Shown: positions 47,487 through 57,934 of the stretch, in pieces
Layout: each line of letters opens with the position of its first letter
Position numbering within the stretch: the stretch's first letter is position 1
Source of the DNA: Citrus sinensis
Taxonomy: Eukaryota > Streptophyta > Magnoliopsida > Sapindales > Rutaceae
Direction: 5' to 3'
Length of the DNA stretch: 64,000 bases
Assembly (NCBI RefSeq): GCF_022201045.2
Contig: NC_068557.1
Span: 620,001-684,000, forward strand
Translations under genes and position numbers: made by a program
Notes under the pieces: generated by a model
What the model was told of the DNA's origin: nothing
Database searches by the model: none
What the model saw: only the letters and a program-made list of their open reading frames with translations

Positions 47487-47978
47487 ATGGATGATTCAGG
47501 AAGAAGAAGAACAAGAAACAGAGGCGTTGCCGCCATTGATGATGCAGAGATTAAAGGGTATTTGAATACAAAGAAGGATATGATCTACAAGAATATCATA
47601 TGGGAAATTTTGAACAAAAGATATTTGCAAGGCGAGAGCCAGAAACAAAAACAAAAGCGACCCGGAAAGGAAAAGAATGAGAAAAGTGAAGGAGCAAAGA
47701 GAAAGAAGAGGATTAATGATGAGATTGAGGAGAAGAAGAAGAAGCAGAGGCTGAGTTCGAAGGTAAACTTTGATGTGTTGGAGAAACAAGAAGAAGATGA
47801 AGGCGAAGAAGAAGGTGGCAATAAGAATGAGAAAGTGAAGACCATTGTTGAAAGCGAAGAGAATTATGGTGAAGAAGAAGATGATTATGGGGATGCGATT
47901 GGCGGTTACCATGGGAATGAAGAAGATGAAGTAGAGGGTTACAGTTTTAATGAGGATTGGGATTATGAGGATTACTAA
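47487..47978 (+). CDS. Stand-alone BRF1 C-terminal-domain-like ORF
   Basis: An intronless frame of 163 residues. Residues 17-50 (IDDAEIKGYLNTKKDMIYKN, IIWEILNKRYLQ) resemble the conserved TBP-binding homology segment of TFIIIB subunit BRF1 (Brf1 domain). Residues 88-102 (RLSSKVNFDVLEKQEED) match the next conserved BRF1 block. The end is strongly acidic with Tyr-Glu-Asp repeats, as in plant BRF1 tails. BRF1 bridges TFIIIC, TBP and RNA polymerase III, but the zinc ribbon and cyclin folds that make up its N-terminal half are missing. This looks like a fragment, perhaps a retrocopy because there is no intron, that kept an open frame. A protein with only this part could bind TBP and interfere with, or do nothing to, Pol III transcription; that is speculation. 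It lies between two DUF538 genes. Confidence 0.65.
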   Translation: MDDSGRRRTRNRGVAAIDDAEIKGYLNTKKDMIYKNIIWEILNKRYLQGESQKQKQKRPGKEKNEKSEGAKRKKRINDEIEEKKKKQRLSSKVNFDVLEKQEEDEGEEEGGNKNEKVKTIVESEENYGEEEDDYGDAIGGYHGNEEDEVEGYSFNEDWDYEDY

Positions 47979-48461
47979 TCCGTGAAATTTTGTTTTGATG
48001 ATGTTATTATATGGATATTCTTTTATATCAGGGTGAGATCAGCACAACAGTTAGGAACACAATTCAGGTGTTTGTATTGAAAAGTACAATTATTGAATTA
48101 ATTAAAAGTTTATTCTTTTAATCTGCATTGTTGTTTTTATTTGATCAAATATGAAGAGTAAAGCACAACAGAATAGACCTGCACCATGAAATGGTGTTCC
48201 ATTATAAGTTTTCAAGTGGTTCAAACAGAGTAGTACAGAATGGTGTTCCATTCTAAGTGGTTCAAACAGAGTAGTACAGAGTGGCTGATTTAAAGCTAGA
48301 GCTAAATCTACTGCTTAGCATATACTACATAGTACAATTTTACAACTTGTTTAGGAAGACAATCAGACTTTTGATCTGAAGATAACTAGGTCTAAATTGT
48401 AACTAGGTGACACCGATTTAGTGCACACGCATATAGCAGAAGGCAAGTGCTTGGTGAGCAT
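47979..48461. other. Spacer with a 48-bp tandem repeat
   Basis: Convergent ends of the BRF1-like ORF and DUF538 gene 2. At 48191-48286 the block ATGGTGTTCCATT ... GTGGTTCAAACAGAGTAGTACAG occurs twice with small changes. No other feature. Confidence 0.65.
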
Positions 48462-50382
48462 CTACTCTGTGATTAGCATCTGCACTTCATTGGTGGGGGT
48501 TGGCAACTACAAATAGAAAGATTCTGAAAGTGAGATGATTATGAAACAATAAAATTTTTCGCTAAAGCATATAGATGGATCAAGTTCAGAGACAGATAAT
48601 CAGACAAACTGTAAACATGAAACAACCCAAGGAAAGAAGTTCCAAAGAAAAACTTTAGAAACAAGCACACAGATGCCGCAATTAAATCTCTGCAAATGAC
48701 TGTTTTTGCAACTGTTCAGTTGAAATTTGATTCTAATGTGGTAATATCAGCATGAATGCCAGCATGAACAAGACTTCGAAGTTCAAACATTCATCTAGAA
48801 CAGTTCAACAATAAAGAACCAACTTCAGACTAACAAAGAAAGAGAAGGTCACCTACTTTCCATACCTTTACTGGTTACGCAGCATAATCAATTTCTCCAA
48901 ATTCAATAATGAAAAAGAAGCTAATAAGGATATGATAAATACACTAGTAAACAGTAAAAGAAAGATGATGATATAAGTTCAAGACTGGTCACAAACACAT
49001 AATTTCCCCAAATATATGTAAGAAACTGCAAGTAAGACCGCTCAACATAATGCTTTATGAGCACTAGAACACTTCTTCAAATGATTTATTATAAATCTAT
49101 CTTTAAGCTGCGGCTCAATACTTCAAATAGTGCCTTCAAAGGTAAGCACCTTAAATCTCTCAAGGTAGAGTAGCAACTTCAATCAGGCACTTGTCTCAGT
49201 ACTAGGCAACATAAAACTAAAACTGCATTCTATCCATAATAACACATTTCTCTATTTCTAAACTATTCACAGAAACCATGACAAAACCTTTAATCCCTGA
49301 GCACACTCAAATAAATAAATTATATAGGATAAACACAAACTAATTAATCATTTTTATTGGTACTATGAGCTCAAATGCTAAATAATGCAAAAAGAACATA
49401 TGTAATGTTTACAAGGCCTAACTTAACTTTTAATTCTCCACAAATATAACAGAAGCAAAAACCCTTTCCACACTTATCCATTTATTTTATATAACAGAAA
49501 AGCATATTGTTACGTTCATCAAAAGAACTATAACCTCAACAAGTCACAATAATCAAATGTCATAAGCATATACAAACGCTCAGAGAATCGATTCGCAAAA
49601 GGTTTGATTTAACAACAGTAGAAAACCAATAAATAATATCTCAATTTCGCAGCTGCTGTAGGATATAGCATAATCACCAGTTCTTAAAATACAAGAAGAT
49701 GCAAACACATGCACGATCCACTACAAACCCTAACAAAATCACAAGAAATCTTTTACTCCAATAACCATAAATTTCAAAAACTCAGATGTAAATTCTCCAC
49801 CAATCACTAAACCCACGTGAATAACGTGATAAAAAATCAAAACTTTAAATGAACATTTCATCAGTTGTCACAAAGAAAGAAACCCTAAAACACCATTACC
49901 TGAAGAACGCGTGTCCAGGACCCACAACCAGACTCAGAAAGCCCATTATCACGGCAGGAATGAACGGTCTCGAACTGACCAACATCAAGCTTCTTGTTAA
50001 TGATGCCCACTTGAAAATAAATCGAATCAGACGGAGGCAAATCAACTCTGATCTCATCAACATCGAACCAAAACAAGAACCTCTTAACTTGAATGCCCTT
50101 CAAGTTCGAAATGGACCCGATACTGATCTTGCCAGTGACCGTCTTCTCATAATAGACCAAGTAATCGAACTCGACGTAGCATTCGGATGACAATTCGACG
50201 GTGAAAAGGCCGTCGTCTTGTAGGGTGTAGCTGACGACGTTGCTGGGTAAGAGGCCCTGTGGGAGGCCGAACTTGGGGAGGATTTCGTACACTGTTGGTG
50301 GTGAAGGATCAGAGGAGAGCGACAGGGTTGGTCTTAGCAGAAAGAGTGAGAGAAGAAAAAGGATGAGGATATTTGCAGACAT
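48462..50382 (-). CDS. DUF538 secreted protein 2, two exons
   Basis: Exon 1 runs 50382-49900 and encodes a signal peptide (MSANILILFLLSLFLL) and the DUF538 domain: ILPKFGLPQGLLPSNVVSY, FTVELSSECYVEF, VYYEKTVTGKISIG, GIQVKRFLFWF and FQVGIINKKLDVGQFETVHS. It ends in SWTRVLQ at a CAG-GTAATG donor. Reading on would add only VMVF and a stop. A 45-nt exon at 48506-48462, after a TTTGTAG acceptor, continues in frame as LPTPTNEVQMLITE and a stop, giving 175 residues. A Val-Gln-Met-Leu-x-Thr-Glu ending fits what I recall of one DUF538 clade, which favours this model over the unspliced 165-residue frame. The intron is about 1.4 kb. Function as for DUF538 gene 1: secreted or endomembrane, role unknown. 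The two DUF538 genes differ greatly, so their duplication is old. Confidence 0.82.
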
Positions 50383-51648
50383 TTTGTTTGATGATTTGCT
50401 TCTGAGAAATTTCTTTAGAATGAAATGAAAGCTGTGAAGTGTGAAGAAATCTTTGTTAAGATGAGGGTATGATTTATATCGATTTGGTCAGACAGAGAGA
50501 GATTTTGTCTTTGCGTTTTATCATTAAAATCCCTAAACATCTTTAATTTACCATTTAGCGACATGATTTAACAACTTTTATCAAAGTAATATTTCTTATA
50601 GACACTCGGTCTCGACCCTCCACAAAATTAAACTAATTTCTTTTAAAGTTGTGTGTAAAATATTAAATTTTAATTTCTAAAATTTTTAAAGATAATATTT
50701 TTTCTCAATAATTATGTGAAAATCTTAAGTGAAACATTAGAATGAAAAATATAAAATATTAAAAGAAAAATTAATATTTTTTCTCATTAATTATGTGGAG
50801 ATCTTATGTGAGATTAGTCTCATACCTTTTCATTGCTCATTTAAGTTTTAATATAATACCAATAATAGATAACCATTTATATTATTTTTATATTTTTTAA
50901 AATGAATGCAAATATAATTATGCTATACAATAATTATAGGGTTCTAGTTCGTTTAATAAGTAAAATTTTAGGGTAATATAGTATAAAAGGATTGAATTTA
51001 AATTTTGCACATTGCTCGTATGAATGAAGAGGAAAGTCATGGATGATTAAAATCCAATCAAAGTCACTTTTTGTGTTGGTATTAAGGGGGGGGGAGGGAA
51101 AGGGAATGCATAAAGATATTTGTTTGATAAAATGTGTTAAATTTTCCTTAAATTAATAATATAAAAGTTCAGGGATCTAAATGATAAGATCTTGTTCTCG
51201 TTTTTGTGTGGTTGTCGGAACTCGGAAGAGGATGTACGGCCGTTTGTTAGGTAGGGATTGGAGAAATATCGGCCGTTAGATTGAATGAAGTTATTGGCGA
51301 GGTGATCTTGTCGATTCCAAACAAACAATTTCGTCTGTGCAGCAGTGTAGACACGACTTTACATGCTTCTCTTCGGACTTTTATGGGAATTGACAAGTCA
51401 AAATTATCGCCTTTAAAAAGCCAAATTTATATCACAGGCATTTTGCTATTATCTTCTTATAATAGTCAATGATTGAACAGTTGAAATTTATTACGATAGC
51501 AGTATGTATATATAATTAGAAGATTTACCCCCACTCACAAGGATTTAGTGATGTAACGAGTCAAAAGTGAAAAAAAAATAGAAGAGTTAATCCTCATAGC
51601 ATCCAAGATCCTTCTGATAAGATCTCATTATATGTGAAGATTTAACCA
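50383..51648. other. DUF538 gene 2 promoter and intergenic; no gene
   Basis: AT-rich. A G-run lies near 51087-51098. The open frames at 51137-51472 on opposite strands have no recognisable domain. Confidence 0.55.
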
Positions 51649-51897
51649 CTTGACAAAGGTCCAGTGGTCAGAATCTTACACTTATAATTATGAGGGTAGC
51701 AGTTCAAGCTCCCGCGACACACGTAGGGATTTATTTCAAAATATAAGTGAAGTAAATATCTTTTGAATATTTGATATACTAATTGTAAATTAGTCACGCT
51801 ACAATAATTGTTTGATTGTAAGTATCAGTTATAAACCTCATATACTATGAGTTATAATCTGAGCACTAGTCTCGTGTAATTAAAAAAATTTTTTTTA
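51649..51897 (+). mobile_element. tRNA-derived SINE, family A, copy 3
   Basis: A 249-bp element with the box A-like GGTCCAGTGGTCAGAATC, a degenerate box B (GCAGTTCAAGCTCC at about 51700) and a 3' end rich in A and T. It is flanked by AAGATTTAACCA (51637-51648) and AAGATTTAATCA (51898-51909), a 12-bp target-site duplication with one mismatch. The 5' half aligns with the copy at 24256. It inserted beside the PSY remnant that follows. Confidence 0.75.
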
Positions 51898-51959
51898 AAG
51901 ATTTAATCATCAATATATGGCATCCAAGATTCCTCTATACAATAGCAAATGGACAGACC

Positions 51960-52440
51960 ATAAAGCTCTTAAAAGTTTTCATATTCACATTTCCTTGTAT
52001 CCATTCTCATTCCTTCAATGGAGTCCCTTGAAAGGCTATCAATGTTGAAAAAGAAAAATTCTACTAGCCAGATATATATAATCAGAACTGGAAATCAAAT
52101 GGTTTATTGAACACTGTAAGCCATCTCGATGTCTTAAAAACAGTCTCAGTAAGAGCAGCAGCTTCAAGCCTGTCCCCGGGGCTGCATCAACAATTTAAGC
52201 ATCCAAAACATTCTCAAATTAATAACTGGGAACCAAAATCCACATGCATATTTTCATTGGAAAAATCATTATCTATCAATGAGTACTCGCAAATAAATCG
52301 TTGATAAAATAATGACCTAGATAGAAACTCTTTGCACATTCTGCACAAATCTGTTTGCATCTTTCATGAGCTTCGTCAAGGACCTTATAATCTGGGGAAA
52401 AATACTGAGCTTTAATTTCTTTCTGGAGGTCATGCTTATG
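51960..52440 (-). pseudogene. Eroded phytoene synthase (PSY3-like) pseudogene
   Basis: Three collinear pieces of PSY are readable on the minus strand. At 52440-52317, frame QYFSPDYKVLDEAHERCKQI then CAECAKSFYL with a splice donor matches the end of PSY exon 1. At about 52181-52137, after a TGCAG acceptor, DRLEAAALTETVFK matches the end of exon 3. At 52035-51960, after GATAG, the start of exon 4 is recognisable (IEGMRMDTRKCEYENF, then a stop, then ELY). The PF-RD join at its start is shifted by one base. Exon 2, most of exon 3, the rest of exon 4, and exons 5-6 are missing. The retained intron borders show that it came from a genomic, not an mRNA, copy. The nearest relative in the window is the PSY locus at 14123-15901, on the opposite strand. 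Confidence 0.72.
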
Positions 52441-52964
52441 TTCATTTCAGGTTAACAGAGTATAATGAATTGGGTGATTTGTGATTTGTGTCATTAAACA
52501 TTGATTCTGCAATCTTGATTCTGGAATATAATAGATCAAAGAGGCAAACGCAAGTAATGAATGGAGCTCCATGAGTCGATTAATATGCATTTTGTTGGAA
52601 ATTTTCAATAAATCTCACAGCCATGTTTTAATGTTTTTCGCGATTCAGATTAAGCGAGCAACGGTTTGTTTGATACTGCCGTAGGAGAGCTGCAGCTCAA
52701 AAGCCACAGCTGCAAATTAAGCCTTGATTACTAATTATTAACATACAGCAATCAAATTAGTTCATCTATGAATTTAAATAGTAGTTCAATTGATAAAATC
52801 TCTTAATTATTGAGTAAGAAAAACGACTAATTGAAACAGAGAAGCAGGTTAAGGGCATGGTCCCTTAGCCATATATATGTTGCTGAATAACTGGTAACTA
52901 AACTGAAGAAGCAGTGTCATGTGAATGCTAAAATAAGGATTAATGCTCCTATTTATAGTAAGTA

Positions 52965-53009
<45 letters not shown>

Positions 53010-53744
53010 ACAGCCTTTCAATTTCATCTTAGCATCCTGGGAAAGAAGCACTTGTGAGTTGAGATCACTGTATTGTCAATAGAAGTGTGAAATGTTTGGT
53101 TAATTAAATGGGCCAAATTAATAAAACTTCATGCTTAAACCGTGAACATACAGATATGGTGATTAAAACTTGTATACATGAGCAAGCAGTGAACAAAATC
53201 TATTGTAATTAACCTTGTAATTATTGTCTTTTGAGAATTTTGCAACTAGTTACCATGGTAAACATAAAATGAAGAGGGCTAGTGTCACATGAATCATGAT
53301 CTTGCCTTTATTTAAATTGTCAATTACTTCATTTGATTTTTTTTTTATAAAGAATAAACATTTTCCTTAATTCAATGACTTTTGCCTTAACGAAGAGGGA
53401 AAAATTGGAACTAACCTTCTTCTTGTAGATATTAGATGACTCAACACAATCGATAGTATTACATCACATATGTATAGTTGGAAATTTAAGAAATGAATAT
53501 GATGGGATCCTGCCCCATCAAATATAATGAATCCATATGGGTCCCTTTAATTAGTTTGTATTACAGTTGCAAAAACAAATAAAATTAATGTAAAAGGAAG
53601 GTAGGATGATTAATTAATTACTTGATCACATCATGATTGTTTGATGACAAAATAAGATACAAAATTAATATCAATTAAAGATGATGAAGTACACAAACTT
53701 CGACACATAAAAATTAAAAATAAACCCCTAAGCTATCTCATACA
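52441..53744. other. Intergenic; no gene seen
   Basis: AT-rich. It holds a long TA tract listed separately. Nothing else is supported. Confidence 0.55.
52968..53007. repeat. (TA)n microsatellite
   Basis: About 19-20 uninterrupted TA units. Confidence 0.9.
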
Positions 53745-54541
53745 CTAGAAACCAAGTGTAACGAGAAGAAAATGCAAGCTAAAACCCCACACAGCCATCT
53801 CTAGCCCTAGCAACCTACTTGCTTTCCCACCATCACTCTTTTGGTCAGCACTTGGTGATCCATTTTTTGAGTTACTGCCAACTGAAATCACAAAAAGGAT
53901 AATTAATTTGATTAATTAAAAATTATGCTGAATCAAGTTTGTACATAAGAGATCAAAATCAAATGTGGTGTTAATTAATTAGTTACCAGCTGTTGCTGGG
54001 GTGCCACCGTGCCCTTGTGTTAGGTTTGAAAATCCTTGGAACACCTTTGCGTCGGGTGAATTCGGAGGCAGGTGAAGCAAATCTAGTAACAACGAATCAA
54101 GATTATCATTATTAACGATTATATAATCTTGGATGCGTAAGCATATGTAATAACTAACATCATGTTGCTAATTATATATGTGTGTGTGTGTGTGTTTTAC
54201 TTACTGATGCATTCCGATACGTTAGCCGGCGAGTGGCAAGCAGTAGGGAGATTAGCAGCAAGTGTGGAATTGATCTTGAGACCGAGGCTGGGATCATCTT
54301 TGTCTTTGATCAGAAGGCACAAGCACTTCTTGCTCTTGTCAAGCAACTGTTTGAGCCCGCCGCAGCAATCGACGGTTGGTGTTTTTGCATCACCACCAAC
54401 GTAAGGAAGGCACGTGGCGAGCGCGACGACTTTGTCGGCGCATTCTGCTTTGTCCTGGTCTATGTTCGAGCTTGCAAGACCGAGTAGCATCAACACTAGA
54501 ATGCAAGAAAACGGCACCATGGCAGCAAGTTTTGAAGCCAT
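53745..54541 (-). CDS. GPI-anchored non-specific lipid-transfer protein (LTPG)
   Basis: Three exons, 54541-54205, 54082-53987 and 53881-53745, join to 570 nt, 189 residues, with GT-AG introns. I chose the ATG at 54541 because a signal peptide (MASKLAAMVPFSCILVLMLL) follows it. The eight-cysteine LTP pattern is complete: Cys34, 44, 59, 60, 73, 75, 102 and 111 (C-x9-C-x14-CC-x12-C-x-C-x26-C-x8-C). Then come INLLHLPPNSPDAKVFQGF, a Ser/Gly/Asn-rich linker and a hydrophobic tail (FSLHFLLVTLGF), the layout of a GPI-anchor signal. It probably sits on the outer plasma membrane and helps export or arrange cuticular or wall lipids. The unspliced frame would stop just after the eighth cysteine, so splicing is needed for anchoring. 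A GT microsatellite lies at the start of intron 1. Confidence 0.93.
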
Positions 54542-57500
54542 AATAAGTATTGTGGAGAGGAAACTTAAAAGAAAAGGGGAAGAGTTGAGTGAATGGTGGT
54601 GATGAGGAGGGTAAGGACTCAAGTGATATGGGCGGCTAGGCTAAGGCTGTCCCTTTTTATGCTTTTGTTTGTGGCTAATTTATGAGAGATATCAAGTAGT
54701 GGGTGGTAGTGGAATTGAAATAATTGTGTTGCTTATAATCATTACAAAATTTTACCCTAAACTTCACGTGTGAAGAAGCTGTTTTGTCTTAGAGTGGACA
54801 AAGCATTCTAGTGAGAGTAACACAAGTCAAGTTTAAGAATAAGATAGAAAATGGTACTTGATGTCTTTGGGTTTACATTAATTATATTTTATTTTAGAGG
54901 TTTAGAGCGAACAGAAAAATTAAAGACATTAAGTTTTATTTGACAACGGCTGCACTGTAATATTTACAAACATATTGTATTGTGGTAAAAATCATGTGAG
55001 ACTTGAAAATGTTGCTGCGTTAAATATTAATTGAGAGAGTTTTATTGTCATAATAATCTTATCCAACTCGAATCTGAATTAATCGAAACCAAAAAAAAAA
55101 AAAAAAATCATATGAGGCCTAGTCACTTTAACAAAGTGCACACAAAAGATTAGAATCTGCTTCGGACCCTTATACGGGTGGACTCGCAGATTTTGGACCC
55201 CAACTCAATAAATCAGCAGTTAATGCGTTGGCTCTTGTTTCTGACTGGACAGTTAGCAGCCGCGGCCTGCGAAGAAACAGCTTAGCTACAAAGATTTAAT
55301 TTGTCGAGTTCACTCGGTGATCTTGTTTAATTTTTCTATAAAAGAAAGAAATTTTAATTACTCAAGTTTTTGTATTGTTTCTTCAAAGAATCTTTCAGGA
55401 AATATGAACAATTTGTTTTTGCGACCCGTGATACTGCTGAATTTCTCATTTGTTGTGATTTTTTTTTTTTTGGAGGGGGGATCAAATCCGTGATTACCCA
55501 GAAATTAATTAAAGTTGACGAAGGGACCTAAAATTTTGTCCCTTATATCAAGATTTATTGATTACTTTTATTATTTGCCTTAGCTAACATATCAATATCA
55601 TCCAATTGATAGTTTCAAAAATTTCATTTATTGATTTATTTTAATTGATAGAACATATCAAAGAGAGGCCTTTGTTTCTTGAGCTTTTGGACTTCATCTT
55701 CTTCTGATAGGATGAGTAACTACATCTCTTATCTTTAAAAAAATTCCCTCAACTATTAATTTATTCATATCATTCCAATATTATGGAGTTGTGTGGAAAT
55801 TTCTAAGTACATGTCTTATTCTTTTAAATTGTTCGTACCCTATGTTGCGGTTTAATCAATCAATTTTGAAACCTATGATAATAACTCAAGAGTATTTCCT
55901 TAGAAATGAAAAATAACTAGCTTGGTTTGGCCCAAAAAAAAAAAAAAAAAAAATACTATGGAGATCATAATTAAATTGGGCGACGCGCATTATTTGTCTT
56001 TTATCTTTTTTTAACCTTCATCATCAATCGTGGGGCTCGAAAATGCTACATTACGAAATTTAATGTGTCCGAAATTAGTGCATCATTTGATAGAGGTTGG
56101 TTTTAGGATAAGGTCTGCTTTCATTGATTGTACGTTAGTTGGACTGACATGTACGCATCACCGAAGTTATTGGTACCGTAAAATATCGACAAATGACAAG
56201 AATTGGTATCTGTTATTTCATTTCACTAAAATCACGACATCTCACCATTTAATTAATGGAGCAATAGCATGATGCAAAATTTGTACATCTCTACTCCTAG
56301 GATTGGTAACAATTAAACTTGATGCCGTGCTTGCAAGGTTATTGGACATCAGAAATTTATTAGATTCTTTATTGATATATGGCCATCCGAATTAATCTTA
56401 ATTTTTAATTTTTTTTTTTTTTTTTTTTGGCCTTAAAATTAGGGTATTGTCATTGACTTAATTTAAATCACACACGCACGCGTCGAACACTTCGACAAAG
56501 AAAGAGTTATCAATGACTTAATTACAGAGGCGCTTCCATGCACAATACGAAAGTAAAGGGGCCATGTGCCTTCTGTGCCACGGCAACGGTGTGTCATTGA
56601 ATTTATTGAGGCCTACAATTGCATGCAAAAAATTCACTAATGTACGTACCATTTATATGTCACCATAATTAATGTTTTGTATATGGATCAAATACTCTCC
56701 TGATCTGGTTATGTCTTGAACAAATAATTTAATTATTAATTAGTTGTTAATAAAAAAATAAATTTTACTCATAAACTACCACTAAAAGACATATGACATA
56801 ATATTTTTAAAAGCTCAGTAGAACTCAAATCACGAGAGGATCCTATTCCTTTACATATATATATTTGTATCGTCTTTTTTAGTGGAACGCACATAACCCG
56901 TTCTCCCTCAACTTTTGTTAGGAAAAATCAGCACTCAAGCTTAATGACATTGATAATTTTATTATTATATTTTTTTATGTTACTATTTAAAAAATTTATG
57001 CCTTTAAGAGTGCGATCGAACGATTTTCAAGTATATTTATTTAGTTAATCACTCAAATTTTTATATATTAAAAGATGAAAGAGATTACACTTTATCCATT
57101 TGGTACCTTAAAAAAAAAAGAAAGGGTTTATGTTAAACATGGATCTAACTTTTCACGCGTGCACTAAGTGATTATGACTTGTTTGGAGGGACAAAGAACT
57201 AAAAAAAGAAAGTAAAAGCCACATATTTCCTATACAATTTAGAAAACTTTTAGGGCTTTGGAGGGCCATTGATGAATATTGGTACTTTCGCTGCAACAAC
57301 TTTAAATTGCACATGACCCCATGTAAGTAACTAGCTCACATGCAAATGAAAATCAGAAAATGGCCTCATAATCTGTGTGTGTGTACGATTGCTAAGATTT
57401 AGATGATATTTTAATTTTTCACATCCAATGCTTGTACAATCGATGGTGACATTATTCTTTTGATGCCGGCATCATTTGTGATTGGTTTTCCCAATAACAT

Positions 57501-57934
57501 AAATTTGATCTCATTTTAGCATGATACATTTACTTGACTACTATCAAACATTTCTTAACAATTAAATTATAAAAATTACAACACGCCAATTTCAAATACG
57601 AGGAAAAGCTCGGCGTTGGCTTAATTTAAGGAGAAATTTCATTGGACCTTCACAAACTGCCCTCATTTTCCAATTTTCATCCATCCACGGGCTTGAGCAG
57701 CTTGACAAAGGCTTGTTCCGAAATTGACAAATTTTGTCCATAATTGATAAATCATATAAGTTTGAGGATCCACGCGTTATTATCTAGAAGATAATTTTAT
57801 GCGCCAGATTGAATCCCTCAACTTAAATAATGGAAGATGAGGGATCTGAATGATAAAATTTGTTTTGACCTCCATCTCCTCGATTTCAAGCTTTTTCTTC
57901 TTCTTCGTCAAATTTCAAAATTTCAAAACCAGCA
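54542..57934. other. Intergenic; LTPG promoter at the left, no gene seen
   Basis: AT-rich over 3.4 kb with homopolymer runs near 55089, 55460, 55935 and 56409. A GC-richer patch at about 55130-55275 is not recognisable. The open frame at 56030-56272 lacks a domain. The last 100 bp are the leader of the PIG-V gene. Confidence 0.55.

Noticed and set aside
55130-55275. GC-richer island in the LTPG to PIG-V spacer
   Set aside because: No boxes, terminal repeats or coding frame could be defined.
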